NCBI RefSeq assembly: GCF_013364195.1 | Contig: NZ_CP054918.1 | Location: forward strand, 4,081,001 to 4,145,000 | Length of the DNA: 64,000 bases | Origin: Streptomyces sp. NA04227 | GTDB lineage: Bacteria; Actinomycetota; Actinomycetes; Streptomycetales; Streptomycetaceae | Direction: 5' to 3' | Shown here: piece after piece, positions 26,872 through 34,855 of the stretch | Layout: every line of letters begins with the position of its first letter | Position numbering within the stretch: the stretch's first letter is position 1 | Position numbers and translations under genes: made by a program | The notes under the pieces: generated by a model | Told to the model about the DNA's origin: nothing | The model's input: the letters and a program-made list of their open reading frames with translations, nothing else | The model's database searches: none

Positions 26872-28557
26872 GTGAACACGGAGAACACCGGGGACACCGG
26901 GAACGCCGAGCACGCGGACGGCAAGGTCCCGCCGACCCCCGCCCCGTCCGCATCCCCCGTGCCGGTGGACTCACCCGCCCCGTCCTCGGCCGAGCAGGCG
27001 GCGGCCTCGGGCCCTGACCCTGATCCCGCCGGCGCGGCCCCGGCGGCAGCTTCCGGCGGTTCCGGTTCCGGTTCCGGTTCCGGTTCCGTTTCTGGGTCCG
27101 CTCCCGCTTCGTCCGCGGCCGAGCAGGGCGGGACGGGTGCGGCGCCGCAGTACGGCCACGGCAACCACCAGGCCCAGGGCAACCACCCCGAGTACGGCGC
27201 CGGTCACCAGTACGGTGGCGGCGGCGAGTACCAGTACGGCGGCGGTCAGGGCCCGCAGCAGGGCGCGGCGGGCCAGGGCCCGCACGGTCCCGGTCCCGCG
27301 CCCCAGCAGGGCGGCTGGCCGCCCGCGCCGCCGACCGTCCCCATGTACGCCGGTGGCGGCGGAGGCGGAGGCGGCGGCGGGCACCACTGGGGTTCCGGCT
27401 ACCAGCCGCACCAGCCGCGGCCCAAGCGCCGCCGCGGTCTGTTGGTGGCGCTGCTCGCGGGCGCGCTGCTCACCGGTGCGGCGGGCGGCGGCATCGGCTA
27501 TCTCATCGCGGACAGCAAGGACGACGACAGCGCCTCGGGCACGTCCACCACCGTCAACGCGAACACCCCGGCGGCGGACCTGAAGCGCTCGCCGACCTCG
27601 GTGGCCGGTATCGCCAAGCGGGCCCTGCCCAGCGTGGTGACGATCGAGGCGTCCGGCGGCAACGGCCAGGAGTCCGGCGGTACGGGATTCGTCTACGACC
27701 AGGAAGGCCACATCCTCACCAACAACCACGTGGTGGCCACCGCCGCCGAGGGCGGCAAGCTCTCGGCGACCTTCGCGGACGGCAAGAAGTACGCGGCCGA
27801 GGTCATCGGCCGGGCCCAGGGCTACGACGTCGCCGTCATCAAGCTCAGGAACGCTCCCGACGACCTGAAGCCGCTGCCGCTCGCCAACTCCGACAAGGTG
27901 GCCGTCGGCGACGCCACCATCGCCATCGGCGCCCCCTTCGGCCTCAACAACACCGTCACCACCGGCATCGTCTCGGCCAAGGACCGCCCGGTGGCCTCCA
28001 GCGACGGCGGCACCAGCAGCAAGGCCTCGTACATGAGCGCCCTGCAGACCGACGCGTCCATCAACCCGGGCAACTCCGGCGGCCCGCTGCTCGACTCGGG
28101 CGGCGCCGTGATCGGCATCAACTCCGCGATCCAGTCCGGCAATCAGGGCGGCGGCATGGACGGCGGTCAGGCCGGTTCGGTCGGCCTCGGCTTCGCCATC
28201 CCGATCAACCAGGCCCGTACGGTCGCCTCGCAGCTCATGAAGACCGGCGAACCGGTCTACCCGGTGATCGGCGCCTCGGTCAGCCTGGAGGGCGGCGGCG
28301 ACGGCGCCCGCATCACCGAGGAGGGCGAGAACGGCGCCGAGCCGGTCACCCCCGGCGGCCCGGCCGACAAGGCGGGCCTCGAACCCGGCGACCTGATCAC
28401 CGAGCTCGACGGCACCGTCATCGACAGCGGCCCGACCCTCATCGGCGAGATCTGGACCCGCAAGCCGGGCGACAAGGTCGAAATCACCTACGAACGCGAC
28501 GGCGAGGAACACACGGTCGACGTGGTCCTGGGCCAGCGCAAGGGCGACGACAACTGA
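26872..28557 (+). CDS. membrane-anchored HtrA/DegP-type serine protease
   Basis: The 561-residue protein has a long Gly/Gln/Pro/Ser-rich cytoplasmic N-terminus (1-185, with Gly-run blocks and GQGPQQGAA-type repeats). A basic patch (RPKRRRG) and one transmembrane helix (188-215) follow. A trypsin-like protease domain then carries the triad His286 (TNNHVVA), Asp319 (GYDVAVIKL) and Ser402 (NPGNSGGPL). A C-terminal PDZ domain contains GPADKAGLEPGDLITELDG. It should degrade misfolded proteins outside the membrane. The GTG at 26872 has GAGGAG 8 nt upstream. It precedes tRNA-Ser(TGA) on the same strand. Confidence 0.95.
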   Translation: MNTENTGDTGNAEHADGKVPPTPAPSASPVPVDSPAPSSAEQAAASGPDPDPAGAAPAAASGGSGSGSGSGSVSGSAPASSAAEQGGTGAAPQYGHGNHQAQGNHPEYGAGHQYGGGGEYQYGGGQGPQQGAAGQGPHGPGPAPQQGGWPPAPPTVPMYAGGGGGGGGGGHHWGSGYQPHQPRPKRRRGLLVALLAGALLTGAAGGGIGYLIADSKDDDSASGTSTTVNANTPAADLKRSPTSVAGIAKRALPSVVTIEASGGNGQESGGTGFVYDQEGHILTNNHVVATAAEGGKLSATFADGKKYAAEVIGRAQGYDVAVIKLRNAPDDLKPLPLANSDKVAVGDATIAIGAPFGLNNTVTTGIVSAKDRPVASSDGGTSSKASYMSALQTDASINPGNSGGPLLDSGGAVIGINSAIQSGNQGGGMDGGQAGSVGLGFAIPINQARTVASQLMKTGEPVYPVIGASVSLEGGGDGARITEEGENGAEPVTPGGPADKAGLEPGDLITELDGTVIDSGPTLIGEIWTRKPGDKVEITYERDGEEHTVDVVLGQRKGDDN

Positions 28558-28598
28558 GCCGTTACCCTTGACCCCGCGCCGCGCATGCGCCGGCGCGG

Positions 28599-28686
28599 GG
28601 AGGTGTGCCCGAGCGGCCGAAGGGAACGGTCTTGAAAACCGTCGTGAGGCAACCCCTCACCGTGGGTTCAAATCCCACCGCCTCCG
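28599..28686 (+). tRNA. tRNA-Ser(TGA)
   Basis: An 88-nt cloverleaf: acceptor GGAGGTG pairs with CGCCTCC (one G-T pair), discriminator G at 28686. The anticodon TGA is at 28633-28635 in loop CTTGAAA. A long class II variable arm (GTGAGG...CCTCAC) and T loop TTCAAAT are present. CCA is not encoded. Confidence 0.97.
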
Positions 28687-28712
28687 CGCAGTTCAGCTAG
28701 GTAGCTGGTCAG

Positions 28713-28742
28713 AAGGGGTGCCCCGAGTTGGGGGCACCCCTT
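28713..28742 (+). terminator. terminator after tRNA-Ser(TGA)
   Basis: A perfect 12-bp stem AAGGGGTGCCCC with loop GAGTTG, 26 bp after the tRNA. The converging permease gene ends at 28797. Confidence 0.85.
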
Positions 28743-28796
28743 CGTCGTGGGGACTTGTCCCGCCCTGAACCGCCTACTCGTGAGCACACCGCAGCG

Positions 28797-29612
28797 TCAG
28801 TCATGCCGGGCGACCTTGACCGCGGAAACGAGCAGGACCACGGCCAGGGCAGGGATCAGCACCGGATCCGCAACCACACCGAGCAGCAGGCCCCCCAGCA
28901 GCGCACCAGCGATCGAGCCCCCGCTCAGGATCACGGTGAACCGGATGTTGGCACCCAGCACCGCGAAGCTGCCATCACGGCTGTAGCGAGCGAAGGCCAC
29001 CAACATGGTCGGCAAGGACACCAACAGCGACAGGCTGCCCGCCACCTTGATGTCCAGCGCGAACAGCAAGACGATCGTCGGGATCAGCAACTCACCCCCG
29101 GCGACGCCCATGATCGCCGCGACCACTCCGATTCCGAACCCGGCCACGACTCCGCAGGCAATCCGTGCCCACAGCGGCAGCGCGAGCATTCCCAGAACCG
29201 AACTGTGGGTGGCCACCAAGGCGGCAGCCATGAACACCATCAGCGCGGCCAGCACCTTGTACAGGGTGGAGCTACGCATCCGCACCGCCCAGGACGCTCC
29301 GGCCCAGGCCCCGAGCAGACTCCCGGCCAGCAAGTTGACCGCGACGGGCCAGTGCGCGGCCACTTCCGAAGCCGGAACCGCTGCCATCCGGGCGGGCAAC
29401 GCGGCCAGGACCACGACAAGACTCATCGCCTTGTTCAGGATCACGGCCGAGAGCGCGGCGAACCCGAACAGGCTGATCAGCAGGGGCAGGCGGAACTCCG
29501 CACCGCCCAGCCCGATCATCCCGCCGAGTACGCCCACAGCGGCTCCCGCGCCGAACACCAAGGGCGCGGAACGCGTCGAGCGCGCGCGAACGAGGGCCGT
29601 GGCGTTGGTCAT
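28797..29612 (-). CDS. TauE/SafE-family membrane permease
   Basis: The 271-residue protein has about eight hydrophobic helices. It shows the TauE/SafE (DUF81) hallmark GMIGLGGAEFRLPLLI near the N-terminus, repeated as GVAGGELLIPTIVLL in the second half. The family exports sulfite or organosulfonates, or moves sulfur compounds. The substrate cannot be told here. Position beside a tRNA gene would suit acquired DNA, but codon use looks native. Confidence 0.85.
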   Translation of the reverse strand: MTNATALVRARSTRSAPLVFGAGAAVGVLGGMIGLGGAEFRLPLLISLFGFAALSAVILNKAMSLVVVLAALPARMAAVPASEVAAHWPVAVNLLAGSLLGAWAGASWAVRMRSSTLYKVLAALMVFMAAALVATHSSVLGMLALPLWARIACGVVAGFGIGVVAAIMGVAGGELLIPTIVLLFALDIKVAGSLSLLVSLPTMLVAFARYSRDGSFAVLGANIRFTVILSGGSIAGALLGGLLLGVVADPVLIPALAVVLLVSAVKVARHD

Positions 29613-29667
29613 TGGGCGATCGTGCCTGGTAGGAGGCGCCGCCCGCTAGATCAGGCCGCGCTCCGGA

Positions 29668-30933
29668 TCACCCGGCCCGGTCCGCCGCCACGGCTCTCTC
29701 CCCTCCCACTCCCTCCCCGGGTGCCCCTTCCTCCCCTTCCTCCACTTGCTCCTCGTCCTCCCTCTCCACCCCGCCGCCGTCCCCCGTACGCCCCCACCGC
29801 CGCGCCATCCCCGCACACACCATCAACTGGAGCTGGTGGTAAAGCATCAGTGGCAGTACGGCGAGGGCGGCGTCGCGGCCGAAGAGGACGGCGGCCATGG
29901 GGAGGCCGTTGGCGAGGCTTTTCTGGGAGCCGCAGAGGATTGTGGTGATGCGTTGCTCGTGGGGCAGTCCCGCCATCCGGGCGGCGGCGTGTGTGGAGCC
30001 CAGGGCGAGCGTCAGCAGCAGGGCCAGGACGAGGAAGAGGGCGAGCATGCGGGGCGGCGTGATCTGGGACCAGACGCCCTGGTTCATGCCTTCGCTGAAC
30101 GCCGTGTAGACCACGAGCAGGATGGAGACGCGGTCGACGGGGCCCAGTACGCGCTTGTGCCGGGCCACGAAGCCGCCCAGCCAGGGGCGCAGCAACTGCC
30201 CTGCCAGGAACGGCGCGAGGAGCTGTCCGGCGATGCGCAGCAGGCCGTCCGTGGAGAGGCCGGTGCTCGGGCCGATCAGCCAGGCGGTGAGCAGCGGGGT
30301 GAGCGCCAGGCCGATCAGGCTCGAGTACGTGCCGGCGCAGATCGCCGCCGGTACGTCGCCCCGTGCGAGGGAGGCGAGGGCCACCGACGACTGGACCGTC
30401 GAGGGCACCACGCACAGGAACAGCACGCCGGTGTGCAGGTCGGGGCTGAGCAGGGACGGTACGAGTCCGGCCGCCGCCAGGCCGAGCAGCGGGAAGAAGA
30501 CGAAGGTGAAGCCGAGTACGAGCAGGTGCAGCCGTACGTTGCGCAGCCCGGCCAGTGTCTCCTTCGTCGAGAGCCGGACGCCGTAGAGGAAGAACAGCAG
30601 GCCGATCGCGACGGCGGAGGCGTGGTCGACGACCGCGGCGGGTCCGCCCGAGGCGGGCAGCAGCGCCGCCAGCACCACGGTGCCGAACAGCGCCGCCACG
30701 TACGGATCCACCACCCGCCGCAGCCCGGAGACGGCTTTGCCGAGCGAGTTCCCGAGCGGGTTCCCGAGTGTGCTCCGGAGCCGGGCCCCGAGCCGGGCCC
30801 CGAGCGAGCCGGGAACGCTGCGGCGCGGGAGCCCGTCGTCCTGCCCGGGTGCCGCAACCGCCTTCCCCGCAAGGGGAGTTGGATCCTCGCCGCCCCGCTT
30901 CCCGAGCTCGTCGTCGACCGCGCCGCCCGTCAT
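29668..30933 (-). CDS. bile acid:sodium symporter family (BASS) transporter
   Basis: The 421-residue protein has a 65-residue N-terminal extension with short LGxxLG repeats (SLGARLGARLRSTLGNPLGN). About ten membrane helices follow with BASS/SBF motifs VPSTVQSSVALASLARGD and LCGSQKSLANGLPMA. The C-terminus is acidic (EREDEEQVEEGEEGA). The YfeH-like branch to which it seems to belong moves organic anions of unknown kind. Its ATG overlaps the stop of the small secreted-protein gene by 4 nt (ATGA), so it is the last gene of a coupled three-gene operon starting with an isocitrate lyase/PEP mutase family enzyme. It may carry the substrate or product of that enzyme. Confidence 0.88.
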   Translation of the reverse strand: MTGGAVDDELGKRGGEDPTPLAGKAVAAPGQDDGLPRRSVPGSLGARLGARLRSTLGNPLGNSLGKAVSGLRRVVDPYVAALFGTVVLAALLPASGGPAAVVDHASAVAIGLLFFLYGVRLSTKETLAGLRNVRLHLLVLGFTFVFFPLLGLAAAGLVPSLLSPDLHTGVLFLCVVPSTVQSSVALASLARGDVPAAICAGTYSSLIGLALTPLLTAWLIGPSTGLSTDGLLRIAGQLLAPFLAGQLLRPWLGGFVARHKRVLGPVDRVSILLVVYTAFSEGMNQGVWSQITPPRMLALFLVLALLLTLALGSTHAAARMAGLPHEQRITTILCGSQKSLANGLPMAAVLFGRDAALAVLPLMLYHQLQLMVCAGMARRWGRTGDGGGVEREDEEQVEEGEEGAPGEGVGGERAVAADRAG

Positions 30934-31274
30934 CCGTCGCTCTCGTCGTCTCCCGGTGGATCCGGGTTCATCAGGGTGTCCATGAGGTCCACCGCGCTGC
31001 CGTCGTGGTCGCTGCCCGAGGTGCCGCCGCCGGTGTTCAGGTTGCCGGTGCGGTCGATCTCCAGCCAGGAGTCGGCCTCGGAGTTGTCGATGAGGGTCAG
31101 GCTGGGGAGGCCCTTGGCCTCGGCGGGGGTGGCACCGGCGCCGAACACGACGCCGACGGCCGAGACCGCCGCGGCCACAACGGCCGCCGTACGAAAGGCA
31201 GTTGGGGTGGAAGGTGCCGCCCCACCGCCGGGCGCCGACCGGTGCCCGGCGGTGCGGCCGAGGGGGCGCGTCAT
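30930..31274 (-). CDS. small acidic secreted protein, operon partner
   Basis: The 114-residue product has a Sec-like signal (FRTAAVVAAAVSAVGVVFGAG, with Ala-Glu-Ala before Lys near residue 53). The short mature part is about 60 residues and rich in Asp, Ser and Gly (LIDNSEADSWLEID, GGGTSGSDHDGSAVD, ending PDPPGDDESDG). No cysteines or known motif were seen. Both ends overlap neighbours by ATGA: the lyase-family gene before and the BASS transporter gene after. This makes it a real translated gene. The function is unknown; the acidic mature peptide could bind cations or a wall component. Confidence 0.75.
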   Translation of the reverse strand: MTRPLGRTAGHRSAPGGGAAPSTPTAFRTAAVVAAAVSAVGVVFGAGATPAEAKGLPSLTLIDNSEADSWLEIDRTGNLNTGGGTSGSDHDGSAVDLMDTLMNPDPPGDDESDG

Positions 31275-32140
31275 ACGGCGACGGCCTGTCGTACGGCCTC
31301 GTGGTGGCGGCTGATGTTGCGCTCCAGGAGCTCCGTGGACTCGCGTACGCCGACCGCGCCGGTGCCGTCGGTGGCGGCGGGCAGACGGCCGTCGGCGAAC
31401 TTCAGTTCCGCGAGCGCGGTGTCCATCGCGGTGTGCGCGGCGAACAGGCACGGGGTGCTGTAAATGGCGACGTCGACGCCGAGTTCGGTGAGCTCGGTGA
31501 GCGAGAGCCGGGGGGACTTGCCGCCCGCGATCTGGTTGAACAGGATCGGCTTGTCGCCGACCACGGTGCGGATGCGGCGGATCCAGTCCGTGCTGCGCAC
31601 ACCGTCCACGAGCACCACATCGGCGTCGGTCTCGGCCAGCGCCTGGGCGCGGCGCAGGATGTCCGACTCCTCCGTGGCGTCCGTACGCGCCACCACCAGC
31701 AGGTCGGTACGGCTGGAAAGGACGAGGTCCAGCTTGGCCAAGTACTCGTCCAGCGGCAGGACTTGCTTGCCGTCCGCGTGCCCGCACCGGCGCGGCCGCT
31801 TCTGGTCCTCCAGGATGACGCCGGAGGCGCCGATCCGCTCGAGGCGCTGTACGACGTGGCAGGCGACCTCCGGGTCCACGTACCCGTCGTCGATGTCGAC
31901 GAGCAGGTGGTGCCGCGGGAAGGCGCCGCGCAGCCGCTCGACGAAGGCGACCATGTCCGGCCAGGCGATGAAGCCGATGTCCGGCAGGCCGTAGTACGAG
32001 GCGGCGAAGCCGAAGCCGGAGACGAAGAAGCCGTCGAAGTGCTGGGCCGCCACGGAGGCGGAGTACATGTCGTAGACGCCGATCAGGGGCGTGGTGCCGG
32101 GGGCCGCGATCTCGCCGCGCAGGGTATGTCCGTACGTCAT
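31271..32140 (-). CDS. isocitrate lyase/PEP mutase superfamily enzyme (Cys-containing lyase type)
   Basis: The 289-residue TIM-barrel enzyme has the superfamily metal site LVDIDDGYVD and the flexible loop EDQKRPRRCGH. The loop Cys is the general acid of C-C bond lyases such as (2-methyl)isocitrate lyase. True PEP mutases, which make phosphonates, lack it and have an EDKLFPKTNS-like loop, so phosphonate synthesis is unlikely. Further motifs are LVVARTDA and KPILFNQIAGG. A carboxylate substrate such as a 2-methylisocitrate, dimethylmalate or oxaloacetate relative is likely but unproven. The ATG at 32140 has AGGAGAA 5 nt upstream. It is the first gene of the overlapping operon with the small secreted protein and the BASS transporter. 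Confidence 0.85.
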   Translation of the reverse strand: MTYGHTLRGEIAAPGTTPLIGVYDMYSASVAAQHFDGFFVSGFGFAASYYGLPDIGFIAWPDMVAFVERLRGAFPRHHLLVDIDDGYVDPEVACHVVQRLERIGASGVILEDQKRPRRCGHADGKQVLPLDEYLAKLDLVLSSRTDLLVVARTDATEESDILRRAQALAETDADVVLVDGVRSTDWIRRIRTVVGDKPILFNQIAGGKSPRLSLTELTELGVDVAIYSTPCLFAAHTAMDTALAELKFADGRLPAATDGTGAVGVRESTELLERNISRHHEAVRQAVAV

Positions 32141-32642
32141 GAGGTTCTCCTGTTCATTCCTGTGAAGGGGCCCAGGGGAAGGGGAGGGCCCCGTGCGCCG
32201 CGCAGCACGGCGGGCCGCCCGGGCGCGGGCGCGCGGGCGGGTGCGGTGCGCAGCGGTGTGGTGCCGAGGGAGGGGCCAGCGCATGGCGTGCACGGCGCGG
32301 CAAGGCATGGCCGCGACCGGGCACGGCATGCGCTGCTGTCCCAAGAACAGGTCTAGATATAGCGAAACTTGCATCAATATGCGGCGTGGCGCGCCTTTAG
32401 TGAAGAAGTGACTCAGAGTCATCGTATTATGCGGAAACGCGCTGCTTCTGGCATATGCGCAACCTCGCGCTCCCGCGCGCCCTCCCGCGCCCTCGTGCGC
32501 GCCCGGAAGGGCCGGAGTGCGGTGACGCCCGTGAGGCGGGCCCGCGCGCCGCTTCAACCGCCGGACGGGGGTGGGGAGTTGGCGCGGGGGCCCGAGTGTC
32601 GAGTGTCGGCTCGCGTCGGGTCGTGTTGTAGGGCGCCCGGCC
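32141..32642. other. 502-bp gene-free spacer before the lyase operon
   Basis: No gene is seen. The part at 32345-32450 is AT-rich for this genome (AGGTCTAGATATAGCGAA...), and a perfect palindrome TGACTC-A-GAGTCA lies at 32409-32421. The region upstream of 32140 is the likely promoter and operator of the lyase-family operon. Confidence 0.6.
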
Positions 32643-33530
32643 TCAGCGGGGTCCGCGGGTCAGGCGGGCCGCCGAGGTGAGGGTGGCGCGGGCCTCACGC
32701 TCCGTCAGGCCGGTGGTCAGGGCCGCCTTGACGAGGGCGTGGGCCAGGGTTTCGCCGATGCCGTTCTCGTAGGCGCGGCAAGCGGCCCAGAACAGGCGGG
32801 TGTTGCGCTGGCCCTCGTGGGCCGCGAGGACGAACTGCACGAGTCCCTGGCCCGCACCGGGTGGAGTGGTGCCGCCCGCGGGGTGTTCGGGCCGGGTCGG
32901 TGGCAGCAGCAGGCGCAGGAGTGCGGGCGGGCAGGGGGCGGGGTCCAGGTGGGCGGTGCCGGGGACGGTGCCGTAGGTGCCGTGGTCGGTGCGGGAGCCG
33001 GGGCCGACGAGGTAGCCGCCCGCGCCGCGGACGTCGATGCCGGGGGCGAGCCGTCCCGCCGAGTTGGGCACGACCACGTCCGGCGGGCCGCTCAGCCACA
33101 CGTGCCGGCCCTCGCTCGGGGTCACCACCACCACGGTCTCCGGGATCGTGAACAGGTGGCGCAGCGCGAGTTCGCGCAGCGCGGCGGGGCCGTGCGGGGA
33201 GCCCGCTTCGGACTTGGTGTCGAGGTCGATGCCGATCAGGTGGTGCGGCGGCAGCCCGCAGGCGATGCCGTAGCCGGTGGACCAAGGGGCGGCGGCGAAG
33301 AGTTCACGGATGCGGTGCGGGTCGGTGGTCGCGTCGTGCACACCGTGGCCGGGCCGCCCGCACTCGCCGTGGCAGTGGGCGGGTTGCGGTTCGTCGCGGT
33401 GCGGCGAGGGCAGGGCGGGGAGCTTGCGGCGGGACAGGGGGATCACGGCCAGTCCGCGTTCGGCGGCCGTCAGGGCGTGGGCGAGGGCCAGAGCGGCGGG
33501 AGGCACGGCATGCCGGTCGGTGGTGGCCAT
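32643..33530 (-). CDS. bifunctional DNA primase/polymerase (prim-pol) domain protein
   Basis: The 295-residue protein has an N-terminal prim-pol domain with intact catalytic motifs. Asp-x-Asp lies in LIGIDLDTKS, and VVVVTPSEGRHVWLSG supplies the SxGxH-type His. PGIDVRGAGGYLVGPGS follows. A Cys/His cluster (HCHGECGRPGH) lies near residue 55. The C-terminal 90 residues form a helical domain (RNTRLFWAACRAYENG, LTEREARATLTSAARL), common to actinobacterial prim-pol proteins. Such enzymes can prime and extend DNA, for example in damage tolerance or on mobile elements. The ATG is at 33530. An SOS-box-like sequence lies 11 bp upstream. Confidence 0.88.
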   Translation of the reverse strand: MATTDRHAVPPAALALAHALTAAERGLAVIPLSRRKLPALPSPHRDEPQPAHCHGECGRPGHGVHDATTDPHRIRELFAAAPWSTGYGIACGLPPHHLIGIDLDTKSEAGSPHGPAALRELALRHLFTIPETVVVVTPSEGRHVWLSGPPDVVVPNSAGRLAPGIDVRGAGGYLVGPGSRTDHGTYGTVPGTAHLDPAPCPPALLRLLLPPTRPEHPAGGTTPPGAGQGLVQFVLAAHEGQRNTRLFWAACRAYENGIGETLAHALVKAALTTGLTEREARATLTSAARLTRGPR

Positions 33531-33540
33531 GGCTCCATGT

Positions 33541-33556
33541 TCGTACGGATGTTCGA
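33541..33556. promoter_or_regulatory. SOS-box-like site at the prim-pol gene
   Basis: On the minus strand this reads TCGAACATCCGTACGA, against the Gram-positive LexA consensus CGAAC-N4-GTTCG: one base differs in the second arm. It lies directly before the prim-pol start. The spacer 33531-33878 also holds a 10-bp GC-rich hairpin at 33795-33820 and a CCGGTG-A-CACCGG palindrome at 33837-33849 in front of the next gene. Confidence 0.45.
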
Positions 33557-33878
33557 AAAGGGGAAGTGGGGGGCGCCCGGATCGGAGGCCTTCACGGGGA
33601 ATGAGGGGAAACGGTTACCCCCTTGGCGCGCCTGGAAATCGACCGTCCTGTGCCGCTGACCTCGGGTTTGTTCGGGAAATGGTTGCAATACGGGTTTATC
33701 GACAAGTGCTCACGCCTGCGAGCGAATCGGCCCCCGCGCAGCCATGGCCGCCGAGACCGCTGGGCAACTCTGCTCTCGCGACGTCGTAACCACTCCGGGG
33801 CGGCGGGCCGGCCGCCCCGGAAACCAAGTCGTACGGCCGGTGACACCGGTACGTACAACCGTTCTGGGAGGAACAGAC

Positions 33879-34184
33879 ATGGCAAGCATCCGTACCGCTC
33901 GTGCCCTTGCCGCCTTCGCGGCCGTGCCGCTGGCCGCCGCCCTCTTCACCGGCGTCGCGTCGGCCGACACCGGGGCTCTCGCGGGCGACGGATCGAACGC
34001 CGGGGTGGCCTCCGTCGTCGGCAGCGGTGTCGGCGGAACCAACACCGGTATCTCGTCCACCCAGCAGCAGCAGGCCGTCGGCAACGGCGCCACCAACGAG
34101 AACACCACGGCCAACGTCAACGGCTCCGCCTTCACCCACATCGACCAGGACCGTACGGGGATCGTCTTCGCCCCGCTCTGGTGA
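33879..34184 (+). CDS. small secreted protein, Gly/Asn/Gln-rich
   Basis: The 101-residue product has a signal peptide (MASIRTARALAAF..., Ala-x-Ala before Asp32). The 70-residue mature part is low in charge and rich in Gly, Asn, Thr, Ser and Gln (VASVVGSGVGGTNTGISS, QQQQAVGNGATNENTTANVNG). The pattern recalls small surface proteins of streptomycetes such as rodlins, but the match is compositional only. GGGAGGA precedes the ATG by 7 nt. No cysteines are present, so it is not a chaplin. Confidence 0.75.
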   Translation: MASIRTARALAAFAAVPLAAALFTGVASADTGALAGDGSNAGVASVVGSGVGGTNTGISSTQQQQAVGNGATNENTTANVNGSAFTHIDQDRTGIVFAPLW

Positions 34185-34382
34185 GCCGCGCTCTTCCGGG
34201 GGCTGGTCCTCCTCCCGCGGTGGGGTGCCGGGAGGCGGACCGGGGGGCCCGGAAGAGAGCGGCCCGAGGGGGTGATGGCCCGCGCGGCGGTGCTTCGGCG
34301 CCGCCGCGCGGGTGTGTGTGCGTGCGAGGGCGTGTGGGGGGTGCGAGGCGTGCAAGGCGTACGGGCGTGCAAGGCGTACGGG

Positions 34383-34454
34383 CGTGCAGGGCGTGCAGGG
34401 CGTGCAGGGCGTGCAGGGCGTGCAGGGCGTGCAGGGCGTGCAGGGCGTGCAGGG
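34383..34454 (+). repeat. 9-bp tandem repeat CGTGCAGGG, eight perfect copies
   Basis: Eight identical CGTGCAGGG units run from 34383 to 34454. Degenerate copies (CGTGCAAGG, CGTACGGG) extend the array to about 34340-34490. It lies inside a 671-bp gene-free region (34185-34855). Every frame through it reads as a simple tripeptide repeat, so open frames here are not evidence of genes. Confidence 0.95.
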
Positions 34455-34751
34455 CGTACGGGCCGTGCAAGGCGTACGGGGCGTGCGGATCGGATCGTCC
34501 GTACGCCTGTTGTGCCGCGCCGCGCCCCGTGCTCGGGGAGCATCCCTCGCGGGCGGGGAACACCCCTCGTAGTACGGAGAGTTGAGCGCGTTACGGCTGC
34601 GGGAGCAGGCGTGGGCGCGCGGGTCCGGCCCGCTGCCCGGGCCCTGTCCGGCCGCTGCCGGGGCCGCTGTCCTGGGCACTCGCGGTCCTCACGGAGGCCC
34701 GTCCCTCAGGGGCTCAGGGCCAACCCGCAAGGGGTCGCGCCGGGGACTCCA

Positions 34752-34793
34752 CCCTCAGGAGGTGAGCTTGAGTTCACCCCTACAACCTGAGGG
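34752..34793 (+). promoter_or_regulatory. nested inverted repeats upstream of the sigma factor gene
   Basis: CCCTCAGG (34752-34759) pairs with CCTGAGGG (34786-34793). Inside it, GGTGA (34761-34765) pairs with TCACC (34774-34778) around GCTTGAGT. The structure ends about 50 bp before the probable leaderless start of the sigma factor gene, at -50 to -90. It could be an operator, or a terminator for upstream transcription. Confidence 0.45.
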
Positions 34794-34855
34794 GGACAAG
34801 CCTTCGGCACCTCCGGCCGATCCCCATCACGGGCGGCCGCTCCTAGCGTGGAGCC

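Noticed and set aside
28599..29612. TauE/SafE gene as cargo of an element integrated at tRNA-Ser(TGA)
   Set aside because: No integrase, no repeat of the tRNA 3' end and native-like codon use; proximity alone is weak.
31271..32140. Phosphonate or phosphinate biosynthesis from a PEP mutase gene
   Set aside because: The active-site loop contains RRCGH with the lyase Cys, not the mutase loop, and no phosphonopyruvate decarboxylase or other phosphonate gene is nearby.
33879..34184. Chaplin gene
   Set aside because: The mature protein has no cysteines and lacks the chaplin domain pattern.
34272..34790. Open frames with tripeptide repeats on both strands
   Set aside because: They are produced by the 9-bp CGTGCAGGG array; no start signal or homologous flanking domain.
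34752..34793. SoxR/MerR-type operator
   Set aside because: The inverted repeats are not in the 19-20 bp-spaced promoter context of MerR-type sites and the half-sites do not match.
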